The notes under the pieces: generated by a model
Databases searched by the model: none
What the model saw: the letters and a program-made list of their open reading frames with translations, nothing else
What the model was told of the DNA's origin: nothing
In this document: positions 1 to 9,014 of the stretch, in pieces
How positions within the stretch are numbered: position 1 is the stretch's first letter
Layout of the letters: the number at the start of each line of letters is the position of its first letter
Assembly: GCF_000212735.1 (NCBI RefSeq)
Contig: NC_015510.1
Coordinates: 3,622,315 to 3,686,314 of the forward strand
DNA: 64,000 nucleotides
Direction: 5' to 3'
Source: Haliscomenobacter hydrossis DSM 1100
GTDB taxonomy: Bacteria > Bacteroidota > Bacteroidia > Chitinophagales > Saprospiraceae
Position numbers and translations under genes: made by a program

Positions 1-312
1 CCGATCGTACAGGCTTGTGACGCGATCTCGGGCGCACGCCCAGGCGCACGTCGCGAAATCCTGGAAAGTTACCTCAAGCGCATCGGTGAGCTCGAAGACC
101 TGGCCATGACCCACGAAGGCGTAACCAAAGCTTTCGCCATGCAGGCTGGCCGCGAGTTGCGGGTGATTGTGGAAAGTGAAAAAGTAACCGACCAATATGC
201 CGACGATCTGGCGTTCATGATTTCCCAAAAGATTCAGGACGAAATGCAGTATCCTGGTCAGATTAAAGTGACGGTGATTCGGGAGAAGCGGGCAGTGGCA
301 TTTGCACGGTAA
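1..312 (+). CDS. rny: Ribonuclease Y, C-terminal part (5' end outside window)
   Basis: The reading frame is open from base 1 to the TAA at 310-312 and gives the last 103 residues. The text ([24 protein letters not shown], then [18 protein letters not shown]) is the classic end of RNase Y, the membrane-anchored endoribonuclease that starts mRNA decay. The part seen is the tail of the HD domain and the conserved C-terminal domain; the transmembrane segment, KH domain and catalytic HD residues lie outside the window. An ATG at 106 is only an internal methionine. The protein ends in [12 protein letters not shown], close to the usual family end, so the 3' end looks complete. Identification is secure from sequence recognition alone. 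Confidence 0.95.
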   Translation, partial: PIVQACDAISGARPGARREILESYLKRIGELEDLAMTHEGVTKAFAMQAGRELRVIVESEKVTDQYADDLAFMISQKIQDEMQYPGQIKVTVIREKRAVAFAR

Positions 313-322
313 AACTAAAAGC

Positions 323-372
323 GAAAAACTAAAAGCGAAAAGCAAGAAATAAGAATTCGCTTTTAGTTTTTC
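323..372 (+). terminator. Perfect 17-bp inverted repeat after rny
   Basis: Arms at 323-339 and 356-372 are exact reverse complements around a 16-nt loop, starting 11 bases after the rny stop and running into a T-rich arm. This could end rny transcription. The arms are made of the same AAAAGCGAAAA-type words that recur at 485-530 and 55150-55215, so it may equally be a decayed repeat. No classical GC-rich stem is present. Confidence 0.45.
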
Positions 373-535
373 ACCACTCTACTGGATATTTTGCTCAAAG
401 GATATAAAAAGCCCGATCTACGAGCTAAAGCATGTGGCAATTCATGTTCTCCGCTTGCAGCATACAAAAATGTTCAGTAGAATGTTTTTTCACTTTTCGC
501 TTTTCACTTTTCGCTTTTAGTTTTTCGCTTTAACA
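373..535. repeat. Spacer with AAAAGYGAAAA-type low-complexity repeats
   Basis: No gene is visible. Bases 486-530 repeat CTTTTCGCTTTT / CTTTTCACTTTT words, the reverse complement of the words at 314-345. The same words recur at 55150-55215, where they run into the end of a glycosyltransferase gene. Confidence 0.5.
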
Positions 536-575
536 AAGAAAGCCGGATGGAGAATCAACTCCACCCGGCTTTCTT
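536..575 (-). terminator. Strong hairpin terminator between rny and the OmpA-type gene
   Basis: The arms 536-552 and 559-575 form a 17-bp stem with one mismatch around a six-base loop. It lies 25 bases beyond the stop of the minus-strand OmpA-type gene, and on that strand the stem ends in a T-rich run. It can serve that gene and probably also stops plus-strand transcripts from rny. Confidence 0.75.
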
Positions 576-600
576 GCTTCAACCAGATTTTAAAATCTGA

Positions 601-1371
601 TTATTGCTTGGTAATTTGGAGCAGCGGAGCCATGTCTGGATCAGCTACTACATCAGATCTGCGGTTAGCAGCTTTGCCTTCTTTGGTGCTGTTGTCAGCC
701 TTAGGCATGGTTTCGCCACGGCCTACGGTAGCAACTTGAGCTGGGCTAACGCCATTTTTGATCAGCTCGCGGCAGATGGCCAAAGAACGCTTGGAAGACA
801 GCTCCCAGTTGTCTTGGTAAGCAGCACCACCACGTACTTTGTCTGAATCGGTGTGGCCTTCAACCAAAATTTTCAACTTTGGATTGCTTTTCAGCGTAGT
901 TGCCAATTGAGCAACCGCTTCGCGTTGTGCTTTTGACAGTGCATAAGAACCAGTTTTGTAGTCCATTGGAGCACTGGTCATCAAGTACAAACGGCCATCT
1001 CTCTCTTCGGCAGTCAAACCGCTGCTCTTGTAAGCAGAGAAAATTCCGTTTACTTCGTTTTTGACTTTGGTCAATTCAGCTTGACTCATGTCCAATTTTT
1101 GCTGAACTGCACTGATTTGACCCTTGGTAGCGTCAAGATCTTTGCGCAAGTTGGCGATTTCGCCATTCAAGCGAGTTTTTTCAGCTTCCAATTGGGTTTT
1201 CAGGTCAGTGTTTTCTTTCTCCAGGTTGGCTACTTTTGTCTGTGTTTCAGCCAAAGCTTTGTCGGCTGCTTCCTTGCTGGCAAGCAGTTCGTCAAACTTT
1301 TTCTTGGAAACACAAGATTGCATAGAACCTAGCGCAAGAACAACTACTAGTAAGTTGAGTACTAGACGCAT
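601..1371 (-). CDS. OmpA-family peptidoglycan-binding lipoprotein with coiled coil
   Basis: The 256-residue protein starts with a lipoprotein signal peptide whose lipobox ends at Cys20 (GSMQSC). Residues about 25-110 are a heptad-rich coiled coil of Lys, Glu and Leu. Residues about 135-245 form an OmpA C-terminal domain, with the motifs EGHTDSD (171-177), a helix beginning NWELSSKRS (188-196) and NRRSD (236-240), which bind diaminopimelate in peptidoglycan. It should sit in the outer membrane facing the periplasm and tether the envelope. The gene stands alone, divergent from the next gene and followed by a clear terminator. The family is certain; the exact role is not known. Confidence 0.88.
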   Translation of the reverse strand: MRLVLNLLVVVLALGSMQSCVSKKKFDELLASKEAADKALAETQTKVANLEKENTDLKTQLEAEKTRLNGEIANLRKDLDATKGQISAVQQKLDMSQAELTKVKNEVNGIFSAYKSSGLTAEERDGRLYLMTSAPMDYKTGSYALSKAQREAVAQLATTLKSNPKLKILVEGHTDSDKVRGGAAYQDNWELSSKRSLAICRELIKNGVSPAQVATVGRGETMPKADNSTKEGKAANRRSDVVADPDMAPLLQITKQ

Positions 1372-1659
1372 GTTTTTCTGTTTAAATTAAAAATGAATAG
1401 TTTCGTAACCATGATGGCGCTTTTGCCACAACAAGCTATGGAATAGGAACGCGCCGATCCCAGCTTTTATCTTGCAAAACAAGCTATATTTTGCGAATAA
1501 AACAAAACTACACCTAAATTTATTAACAATGCAAGGGTGCTAAGTGACAGATTTGAGCTTAAAAAATGACAAAGCGGGACGAAAGTCAAAGATTGAGCAC
1601 CGAAAAAAAGGATTCCTGCAAATCAAATCTTAAATTCACAGCCTGCTAAACTGTATTTT
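1372..1659. promoter_or_regulatory. Divergent promoter region
   Basis: The 288 bases separate two divergently transcribed genes and carry no ORF worth calling. The sequence is AT-rich with several runs of A, so both promoters must lie here, but I could not pick a confident TTTG / TAnnTTTG pair for either direction. Confidence 0.4.
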
Positions 1660-3132
1660 ATGAATCGATTTTTCGTCCTGCTTTGCTGCATTTTTGGCGC
1701 AGTTGCTCCTTCCTTTACTCAGGCCCGCCTGGATACGAATACCTTCATTTTTAGCCGCATCCTCCCGGTAAGCCCCACGCATGTCGTTACGGTTCAACAA
1801 AACTGGAGCCGCAATGGACTCCCCTTACAACTGTATTTCCAAAGTATCTCCAGTACCAGCGCGGCCAAAACTGAAAAATTGGTCTCCTTGAAAATGGGGG
1901 TCCTCAAAGCGCTCGTCAAAGATATTTTTATCTGGGACGGCAAACTCAACTTGTTGACTTCCCTTTACCACCCTGGGCCGGGTCGCAGCAATTTCATCCT
2001 CCAGCAATACGATGCCAAAACTTTAAAAGAAGATCACAGCCAAATCATCGATGCGGTGGCAACCCCCATGCCCAGCAGCAGTTCAAGTTATTTGGGGTAT
2101 TGTATTTCGCCCGACAGCAGCCACATTGGATTTTACAGTTGGATTTATGCCTATTCCGAAGACTCGGTGCGGCTCAACGTGCAGGTTTTTGATCAAAATC
2201 TGGACAAAAAATGGTCAAAGCAATACACCCTGCCCTATCTCAACAACCGGTTTTTGATCAACAATTGTGCCTTGCGCAACAATGGAGAATTTTTTCTGTT
2301 TGCCGAAAATTACGACGGTCGCATTGGGGCCACAGCGGTCATTAGAGCCAGTCGGGTAGAGCACATGGCGATACACCTGCGCCAGGATTTGGACACGGTC
2401 AGAGTGCTGCGTCCCCAATTGGAGAAAGGGGCCTTTTTCTCCAGCATCAAATTTGGGCTGGCACCTGATGAAACCCTCTATGGCATCGGCATTTGGCAGA
2501 TCCCGCGCTTTGCCACCGAAAGTGGGCTTTATACCTTAAAAATGCCGCTGGGCAGCGAGACATTTACTCAAAACCTGGAAAGTCTCCCCAAAGACTTGTA
2601 TCAAAACGCGTTACGTGAGGCTCGGCAGGATAGCGTTTTTGGCAATCATTATACGGCCTCTAGTTTTTTCGATTTCGGAATTCAAAAACTTAATTTTCAA
2701 CCCCAGGGGCAGATCTACCTTTTCGCCCGGTACTTTGAGTCCATGATGGTGCTCCGTTTGAACGCCGACACCAAAACCGAGTACGTCAGCATCATTCCAA
2801 CCTTGAAGTACGGCTTTTTGAACAATACCTACAATGCCAATCTGTTCTTCAAAGGAGATTCGGTTTTTTGCCTACAAACCCAAGTGCTGGATCCGCTCTA
2901 CCCATCACATAAACTCATTCGCATTGGTGCCAAAGGGGAGTTCATTCACAGTGTGGTGCAGTCCCGCATCACCGCCCGGAAACCGCAATTTATACTCAAT
3001 ACCGACTATTGTGAACAAGTCGACCCCACCCACATCATTTTGACCGCTACCGATAGTACCCTGCCTTATTTTAGTCCCCGTACCTTGACTTTCCGCATCG
3101 AGTTGATCGACAATGTGTTTAAAGACAACTAA
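1660..3132 (+). CDS. Exported protein of unknown function
   Basis: The 490-residue product begins with a typical Sec signal peptide (Arg at position 3, hydrophobic residues 4-15, likely cleavage after SFTQA near residue 21). The rest is rich in beta-type alternation with many Tyr, Phe and Asn and no catalytic motif I can recognise. It has no lipobox cysteine and no transmembrane helix after the signal, so it is likely periplasmic or outer-membrane associated. It does not end in an obvious type IX secretion signal. The stop at 3130-3132 is ten bases from the convergent end of the next gene. I do not recognise the family. Confidence 0.75.
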   Translation: MNRFFVLLCCIFGAVAPSFTQARLDTNTFIFSRILPVSPTHVVTVQQNWSRNGLPLQLYFQSISSTSAAKTEKLVSLKMGVLKALVKDIFIWDGKLNLLTSLYHPGPGRSNFILQQYDAKTLKEDHSQIIDAVATPMPSSSSSYLGYCISPDSSHIGFYSWIYAYSEDSVRLNVQVFDQNLDKKWSKQYTLPYLNNRFLINNCALRNNGEFFLFAENYDGRIGATAVIRASRVEHMAIHLRQDLDTVRVLRPQLEKGAFFSSIKFGLAPDETLYGIGIWQIPRFATESGLYTLKMPLGSETFTQNLESLPKDLYQNALREARQDSVFGNHYTASSFFDFGIQKLNFQPQGQIYLFARYFESMMVLRLNADTKTEYVSIIPTLKYGFLNNTYNANLFFKGDSVFCLQTQVLDPLYPSHKLIRIGAKGEFIHSVVQSRITARKPQFILNTDYCEQVDPTHIILTATDSTLPYFSPRTLTFRIELIDNVFKDN

Positions 3133-3141
3133 GCGCAGGCG

Positions 3142-5436
3142 CTAGCGGCTGGCATAAAATTGGAAATACTTACACTCTGCCACGATACGGGCGTAAAACC
3201 GCGTATCGGCATAATCTCGTTTCAGGGTGGCAAAATTCTCGTAGGTGCGCGTCCCTCCCTTCCAGTAGAAATTGTTTTGTTCACAGCGTGCGGCCATAAA
3301 CGTGGCTTGTGCAGCCAGCTCGCGGCTGTTGGTAAATTGCCGCGCCATGCCAAAATAGGACATGGCCTGTGAACAATCAAAATGCTCACGATTGCCGAGT
3401 GAAAACCGTTCATCGAGTACCACATTGGGGTCTTTGGCCGATTTGCGGCGCTTGAGGCTGGAGCCACTCCGAAAATTGTCCGTCACTTGCCAGGCTGAAC
3501 CAAAGTACGACATGTTGTAATAAGCCAAACCCATTTGGTAAAAATAGGTGCCCCCTTCCAGGCGATTGGCCAGTGCGCGGTATTCGAGATCCAGCATGCG
3601 CTCGATGATTTCGCCCCGGTTGAGGAACGTTACGGTGTCGCGAATGGGGCAGTTGACACAATCGTGGAAACGTTCGACAAAAGGGGCCCAGACTCCATAA
3701 TCCGACCAAAGATTGCGGTCAATTTTTTTCAGTTCTTCCAGTGCAGGCACCATTTGGTACTGATCCAAAAGTACCGTGGCCTTGAGCATGCGCAGATCAT
3801 TGATGGTCAGGAGGGTGTCGCCTTGTTTGAGCAAATTGCGTTCCATGCGGTTGAGCCGGGTCTGTTGGAGCATGGCCTGGAGGTCGTTGAGTTCGGTTTC
3901 TTGAGGGTTGATGCGCAAATCGCGGAAAGGGTAATGTGCCAAAAAGGCTTTTCCCGGCATGCCATATCGATTGTACAACCAGCCCATTTTGTCGCGCGTA
4001 AACGGCAAAAACTTTGCGGGGAAGCGTCGAAAATAGTCGTTGGAACGCATCATCAGGGCTACCTCGTCTTCCATGTCATCGTTGACTTGCTGGTAGGCTC
4101 CAATTTGTGCGGCCAGCTTAAAAATCTCCACCTGCTCCTGGAGGCTTTCGTCGGTAATCTGGTCTTCGATCCGGGCAAAAGACTTTTGGGCAGCATAAAA
4201 ATCGCCGGACACCAATTCCAGGTAAGCCCCGGCGATGGCCCACAATTCCGGGTTGCTGATCTTTTTTTCCAGGTTGATTTTTTGTACAAAATTTTGCACC
4301 TGAATGAGGTAATCGTCAATGCCCGGCTGAGGAATTTTGTAGTAACGGCGGTTTTGTTCGCGCTTGGTGTTGAACTCCAGGCCGAGTAGTTGTTTTTCCA
4401 AACGCCGCAACTCGCGCACCAGCAGCACATCGAGGTATTCAATGGTTGGATCGAGCACATAAATGGCCTCCATTTCTTCGAGTGCCCGGCTGCGGTCGTT
4501 GTAAGCACGCAAGGCGTAGAGGCTGGCGCGCTCCTGGTTGTTGCGGCACAAGACATAGGCCTGCTTCCATTCCTCATCGCTGCGGATGCGGAAACTCTGT
4601 AAAGCGGACTCCCGCTTGCTCGGACAATGCAAAAAAACCTGAGCATAATTGTACGCCGCTTCGGCATAGCGCCCCAGGGCTTGTAGTGCGCCCGCCCGAT
4701 GCCCCAGAATCCAGTATTCGATCAAGCTGGGATCGTTGTCTACTTTGGGCATCAACCAATCGTACAATTCCACCGTACGGTTGTATTGCTTGGAATAATG
4801 GGCCAGCCGAATGATTTGGTAAGCGTAACGCAAGCGGATGTAATGCGAGGTGCAGGCCATGAGCTCGTCCCGTCCGCGGGTGATCAAACTGTTGAGGATG
4901 GCGGTATTGCTGGGCGTTTCTTTCCAGGGATCGGTGCTCGTCACGTGGGGTTCGCAGTCCTTGGCGTATTGCAAATAGCGCAGGGTTTCGGTACATCCAT
5001 TGCGGTAGAGGTAATTGGCAAACGTGTTTTGCCGCAAGTAGGGACTCAAGCCATAGTTCTTCACCGTAATGGCATTGATGACTTCTTCGAGGTCACTTTT
5101 GGTCCAATCGTACACCACGGCGTAAATGTCGGTTTTTTCAGCGCGGGCGCAATAGCGGGTATGCCACTCATTGAGGTTGTCCTGCATCATGGTGGTTTGC
5201 TGCTTGCCAAAGCGCTCGTACAATACATCAAAGCCCAGGATATAAGGAGCACCCGCCGCATTGCCCTTGATGATGCTGGAACGCAAAAAAGAGTAGCCCT
5301 TGAAGGGGTGGAGGTTGGGGCCGCAGTCACCACCAAGGGGTAATGGGCACAGCAGTAGTACCAGACCCAACACCAGACTGGCTGCTTTTGTGTAGCGGTA
5401 AATTAAGGTCAGCACTGCTGAGTTTAGGTTGTGCAT
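3142..5436 (-). CDS. Large exported TPR-like protein of unknown function
   Basis: The frame stays open to 5529, but I choose the ATG at 5436 because it places a signal-type hydrophobic stretch about 12-35 residues from the start, just before a mature part beginning GGDCGPN. This gives 764 residues. The body is almost all helical, with repeated pairs such as RYAEAAYNYAQVFLHCP and GSAWQVTDNF that resemble tetratricopeptide repeats, and several scattered cysteines. The C-terminus reads YARIVAECKYF. No enzymatic motif is visible, so a scaffold role in the periplasm is plausible inference. It is convergent with the preceding gene and preceded by a 27-bp inverted repeat. Confidence 0.72.
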   Translation of the reverse strand: MHNLNSAVLTLIYRYTKAASLVLGLVLLLCPLPLGGDCGPNLHPFKGYSFLRSSIIKGNAAGAPYILGFDVLYERFGKQQTTMMQDNLNEWHTRYCARAEKTDIYAVVYDWTKSDLEEVINAITVKNYGLSPYLRQNTFANYLYRNGCTETLRYLQYAKDCEPHVTSTDPWKETPSNTAILNSLITRGRDELMACTSHYIRLRYAYQIIRLAHYSKQYNRTVELYDWLMPKVDNDPSLIEYWILGHRAGALQALGRYAEAAYNYAQVFLHCPSKRESALQSFRIRSDEEWKQAYVLCRNNQERASLYALRAYNDRSRALEEMEAIYVLDPTIEYLDVLLVRELRRLEKQLLGLEFNTKREQNRRYYKIPQPGIDDYLIQVQNFVQKINLEKKISNPELWAIAGAYLELVSGDFYAAQKSFARIEDQITDESLQEQVEIFKLAAQIGAYQQVNDDMEDEVALMMRSNDYFRRFPAKFLPFTRDKMGWLYNRYGMPGKAFLAHYPFRDLRINPQETELNDLQAMLQQTRLNRMERNLLKQGDTLLTINDLRMLKATVLLDQYQMVPALEELKKIDRNLWSDYGVWAPFVERFHDCVNCPIRDTVTFLNRGEIIERMLDLEYRALANRLEGGTYFYQMGLAYYNMSYFGSAWQVTDNFRSGSSLKRRKSAKDPNVVLDERFSLGNREHFDCSQAMSYFGMARQFTNSRELAAQATFMAARCEQNNFYWKGGTRTYENFATLKRDYADTRFYARIVAECKYFQFYASR

Positions 5437-5527
5437 AATTTTACATAGAAGTTTTATAACGCAGCTGCGCTGCCGAGCCTGGTAAATACATATTTGAACA
5501 TTCATCAAAGATTGTGCTGAACTGACC

Positions 5528-5646
5528 AACCCCCGACCCCTAAAGGGGAGTACAGCCTACGTTCAATCACAATTTTACCTTCTTCTCGCAGAAAGTCAGT
5601 ATTTTATACTTTCCGAAAATGTACTCCCCTTTAGGGGTCGGGGGTT
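5528..5646. repeat. 27-bp perfect inverted repeat pair
   Basis: Bases 5528-5554 and 5620-5646 are exact reverse complements separated by 65 bases. Each arm contains its own short palindrome (CCCCTAAAGGGG). The pair lies upstream of a minus-strand gene and downstream of another, so it may act as a terminator or be a small mobile palindrome. Confidence 0.75.
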
Positions 5647-5755
5647 CTGAGGCTGCAGTAAAACGCTCAATATCAACCACAAATCAAATTTGGGGAATTT
5701 GTGGATAATCGACAGATCTTAGAAACCCGTTCCTTAGACACTTTAGAAATTTTAC

Positions 5756-6789
5756 CTAAAACACTCCAAAAACCTCCTCCAACTGATCCTCACTCAGCGC
5801 CTTCATCAAACCAGAATGCAAATGGTAAATGGCTACCCAACGCTGCTCTGCCCTGGGCAACTCCCGCCGCGCAAACTGCGCCGCCGCCGCCAACTCCGCC
5901 CCCCCACAAGTTTCGATCCGCAACAAATCGCCCTGGTACAAATAATGCCCGTTAAGATAAGTACTTTTTTGCACCCGAAAGCGCCGAGGTGCAATCTCCT
6001 CAAAACGGGCATCGCCCCGCAAGGTTTCTGCCCGCAGATCATTGAGCAAACGGATCATTTCTCCCTCCCGGAACAGTACGCCCCAACTGAAAGCCGGCAA
6101 CACCACATCCAGGGGCAGCGGAAACCGGGGCAAGGGGGCATACGCGGCTACCGCTTTTTGCGAAAAAATCGAATTGTCCTCCGCCCAATCTTCCAATTGC
6201 CCCACGTTGTACAACATCAACATGCCTCGCGCTACCGGCGGCACCCCCGTGCGTTGGGGGTATTTACATTGGTGCAGGCGGATGGTGGCGGATAGTTTCC
6301 GCCCCTGACTGGCCAGTTTTTGCCCCAAAGCCTCCAAAAACGCGAAGTACACCCTGCGGGTGCTTTGGTTCCAATCGCAGTCGATTTGTACCTCACTGAT
6401 GCGTCGGGGATCCAAGGGAGTACCCAGGTTCTTGATTTTATCCAGGGTGCGTTGCACCAATTGTTGCAGTTGTGCCTCACTCTCCACGTGCGCCCAGGTG
6501 CGGTTGGTAATGAATACGACCGGCACCAATTCGAGGTCGTGTAGGCCCGCTGTATCCATTTGAATGCTGGCCAGGGGCACAATTTGTCCCCGGCGCTCAT
6601 CCCAGTCGATGTCAAAAAATTTGGCATAAAGGCGCGTAACCCCCAGGTTGTGCAAACGTTGCTGCTCGGCCTGGCTCAGCGCCAGACGGGTTTGCCAGTG
6701 GTAAAATGCACGCTCGGGTTTGGCCACGGGCTGGCAAGCGACAAGGAGAAGGAGTAAAACCAGGTAGTAGATGATGTTGTTGCGGGCAT
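5756..6789 (-). CDS. Putative lipoprotein of unknown function; start disturbed
   Basis: The mature sequence begins at a lipobox cysteine after the hydrophobic run IIYYLVLLLLLVAC, and about 230 residues follow. The conserved-looking opening FYHWQTRLALS, then LYAKFFDIDWDERRG and EVQIDCDWNQ, suggests a TIM-barrel fold as in glycoside hydrolases, but I cannot name a family. The frame runs on upstream to 7081 through an unrelated palindrome and has no sensible start codon next to the signal peptide. On the minus strand an ATG (6789-6787) with AGGAAAAGGA just before it stands one base out of frame. One extra C in the CCC that follows would give MPRNNIIYYLV. The gene therefore looks frameshifted, or the sequence lost one base. 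Confidence 0.6.
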
Positions 6790-6857
6790 TTCCTTTTCCT
6801 GTCGAAGTCGGACTGATTGGTGCTGTGCTTAACGCTTTCGCGCAGCTGCGCTGCTTG

Positions 6858-6988
6858 TTTTTTTCACCACGACGACACGACGACACGACGTTTTGCTCCG
6901 CACCACACGACGCTTGCGTCGTGTTTTTTGAAGCGCAAAGCGCGAAAAACGTCGTGTCGTCGTGTCGTCGTGTCGTCGTGGTGAAAAA
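6858..6988. repeat. Palindrome of GACGACAC repeats
   Basis: Arms of about 32 bp, starting with TTTTTTCACCACGACGACAC at 6858 and its reverse complement ending at 6988, enclose a second hairpin around CACACGACGCTTGCGTCGTG (6904-6923). A further small hairpin lies at 6989-7007. Internally the arms are short tandem repeats of CGACA/CGTGT. It sits just upstream of the disturbed lipoprotein start. Confidence 0.75.
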
Positions 6989-7107
6989 ACATTTTGGCGT
7001 AGCCAAAATAAATAGCTTGTGTTGTAAAGAAGCACAACCAATCGATCCTGCCTGTGCGGAAAGTACATTGTTTTTACCCATAAAAATGCTTCCTTTTCTT
7101 GAGACAA

Positions 7108-7137
7108 ACCCTAAAACCCTAAAACCCTAAAACCCTA
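7108..7137. repeat. Tandem CCCTAAAA octamers
   Basis: Three and a half copies of CCCTAAAA lie here. The first of them codes, on the minus strand, for the stop and last residues (RVLGF) of the TPR gene ending at 7119, so the repeat overlaps a coding end. Confidence 0.7.
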
Positions 7138-8630
7138 CTAAGCCCTGCCTTCGCCGCCTGGTGCAAACTCGTCCGATAATCACTTGGCCGCATTTCGGTA
7201 CACAGCTGAAAAAAGCGCCGTGCCTGGGGGTAATCCTTGCGCAATTCACAAATCAAGCCCGCTTGTAAAGCGGCATTACAAGCGTAATAATGCGTGGTTT
7301 CGCGGCCTTCGGCAATGGTTTTGCGATAGAGGGCCATGGCCTCGTCCCAACGGGCCAGGCCATGTAAAATACGTCCCTGTCGGTAGGTATATTCCAGTTG
7401 GGCAGCTTTATTGGGCCAACGGTAGTTTTCTTTTTCCTTCAATAAATCGTAGGCCGTCTGGAAGTAGCCGCCATCGAACAGCAGCCTGGCCCTGACCAGC
7501 GCAGCTTCGGGCAGCAGGCCACTTTGAGCCTCCTCCTGGGCGTTTTTGTCTGACCCAAAATCAGCCACGCCCCTTTGGCTGCACAATTGCAGGTAGCGTT
7601 TGTAGCCAGTAGCATTGCCTTTGATCAGCTCGGTCCAGGCCAATTTTTGGTAGGCCTCCTTGATGTTGTTGCGGCCCCGAAAACGACCCAGAAAATTGGA
7701 AAAATGCGGGGCGGCATCGGCGTCCAGGCGGCGCAATTTGGCCAGCCCCAACTGGAATTCCAGCATGGGAAAATCCATGGTGCCCCCGGGTTTGTTGTAT
7801 TTGCTCAGCATGGCAATGGCCTCGTCGTTGTGTCCGCTGCGCAGGGCCACACTGGCTTTGAGAAAACAATGCAAGGGGTTTTTGGTCAGGTCAAGGTGCT
7901 GGTTTTGTAATATTTTCCAGGCCGCATTGGCATCATTTTCGAGGTGCAGCACCATAAAGGCGTAGTACACCACCGTTTCGTCGGCGAATAAAAAATCCTC
8001 GTTTTGCCGGGCGTGGCGCAGCACTTTTTCCAATTCGGCCTTGCCTTGCGCAATCGAACCCTGCATGCCCCCCAGTAGTTTGACCCCCCACTGGTAATTG
8101 TCGGGAATGGTGCCCACCAGCGCGTGCAGCAGCCCCAGGTCTTTGTAATTGGGCATAAACTGCGGAAAACGCTCCTGGTTTTTGCTGAGTAGGCGGTACG
8201 CCTTGCCTGCGTGGGAAAAGGCTCCCAGGTAGTCACCAAACTTGAGTTTGACCAGCGACCATTGCAAAAAAATGTCGCCCTGCGCATACAGGTAGTAGGG
8301 CGACTTTTGATCGCCAGCCCTGATTTTGGCCAGTCTTTGGTCGAGGTGTTTTTTGAGGGCGGCATATTCGGCAGCATCTTCGTTGATGTAGAGCCGAAAA
8401 AAATCGAGGTAATTTTCAATATGGTAAACAGCCAGGTTTTGGGGGTCCTGGCGCTTGAGCCGCGCCAGAATGGCCGCCGACTCATCGAGGCGCAGCGCAA
8501 CCGCTTTTTGGTACGCCTGCACGATGGAACTGTTGTAGCTGAAATGCTCCTCGGCGTGCCCGCTATTCCAGCAGTGCAAGAACAGGAACAAGGCCACCCA
8601 CCTGGTTTTCTCTAGTATGGTGAAGTTCAT
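7119..8630 (-). CDS. Exported tetratricopeptide-repeat protein
   Basis: The 503-residue protein starts with a signal peptide (hydrophobic residues 12-20, likely cleavage after NSGHA at about 26). The rest is helical, with TPR-like pairs such as residues near AWKILQNQ, LRSGHNDEAIAMLSKY, DEAMALYRKTIAEG and a final KDYPQARRFFQLC. The middle reads FMPNYKDLGLLHALVGTIPDNYQWG, a motif I have seen in uncharacterised Bacteroidota proteins. TPR arrays bind other proteins; the partner is unknown. The ATG at 8630 is the natural start because it directly precedes the signal peptide. Its end overlaps the CCCTAAAA repeat. Confidence 0.75.
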   Translation of the reverse strand: MNFTILEKTRWVALFLFLHCWNSGHAEEHFSYNSSIVQAYQKAVALRLDESAAILARLKRQDPQNLAVYHIENYLDFFRLYINEDAAEYAALKKHLDQRLAKIRAGDQKSPYYLYAQGDIFLQWSLVKLKFGDYLGAFSHAGKAYRLLSKNQERFPQFMPNYKDLGLLHALVGTIPDNYQWGVKLLGGMQGSIAQGKAELEKVLRHARQNEDFLFADETVVYYAFMVLHLENDANAAWKILQNQHLDLTKNPLHCFLKASVALRSGHNDEAIAMLSKYNKPGGTMDFPMLEFQLGLAKLRRLDADAAPHFSNFLGRFRGRNNIKEAYQKLAWTELIKGNATGYKRYLQLCSQRGVADFGSDKNAQEEAQSGLLPEAALVRARLLFDGGYFQTAYDLLKEKENYRWPNKAAQLEYTYRQGRILHGLARWDEAMALYRKTIAEGRETTHYYACNAALQAGLICELRKDYPQARRFFQLCTEMRPSDYRTSLHQAAKAGLSRVLGF

Positions 8631-8650
8631 GGGACAAAGATAGGGAAAAA

Positions 8651-8903
8651 TTCGGGGGTTCGGGGGTTCGAGGGTTCGAGGGTTCGGGGGTTCGGGGGTT
8701 CGGGGGTTCGAGGGTTCGAGGGTTCGGGGGTTCGAGGGTTCGAGGGTTCGAGGGTTCGGGGGTTCGGGGGTTCGGGGGTTCGGAGGTTCGGGGGTTCGGG
8801 GGTTCGGGGGTTCGGAGGTTCGGAGGTTCGGGGGTTCGGAGGTTCGGGGGTTCGGAGGTTCGGGGGTTCGGAGGTTCGGGGGTTCGGGGGTTCGGGGGTT
8901 CGG
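8651..8903. repeat. G-rich tandem octamer array (TTCGGGGG type)
   Basis: About 32 units of an 8-bp repeat, TTCGGGGG with variants TTCGAGGG and TTCGGAGG. Because 8 is not a multiple of 3, every frame on the minus strand reads as an 8-residue Pro-rich repeat (EPPNPRTP), which I judge not to be a protein. Runs of five G with three-base spacers could form G-quadruplexes on the plus strand. Confidence 0.9.
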
Positions 8904-8930
8904 ATCGCAGGTCTAGCAGAATTGTGTGCC

Positions 8931-9014
8931 AACCCCCGAACCCCCGAACGTCGAACCCTCGAACCCCCAAACCCTCGAACGTCGAACCCTCGAACCCCCA
9001 AACCCTCGAACCCT
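8931..9014. repeat. Inverted block of the same octamer repeat
   Basis: The units here are the reverse complement (CCCCCGAA, CCCTCGAA), mixed with CGTCGAA words, and abut the stop codon of the Lrp-type gene. Together with 8651-8903 this makes a large foldback, and it could end transcription of the regulator gene. Confidence 0.8.

Noticed and set aside
3535-4389. Long plus-strand frame (284 codons) opposite the TPR-like gene
   Set aside because: It is the complement of a clearly coding minus-strand gene with a signal peptide; no start context or domain.
6771-7130. Plus-strand frame through the GACGACAC palindrome
   Set aside because: Codons arise from the palindrome and its flanks; no domain or ribosome site.
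7108-7137. Telomere-like CCCTAAAA tandem repeats
   Set aside because: Only 3.5 copies in mid-sequence, overlapping a gene end; a chance short tandem repeat, not a chromosome end.
8563-9001. Proline-rich reading frames with EPPNPRTP repeats on the minus strand
   Set aside because: They are produced by the octamer DNA repeat in every frame and have no start context or homologous flank; not a real protein.
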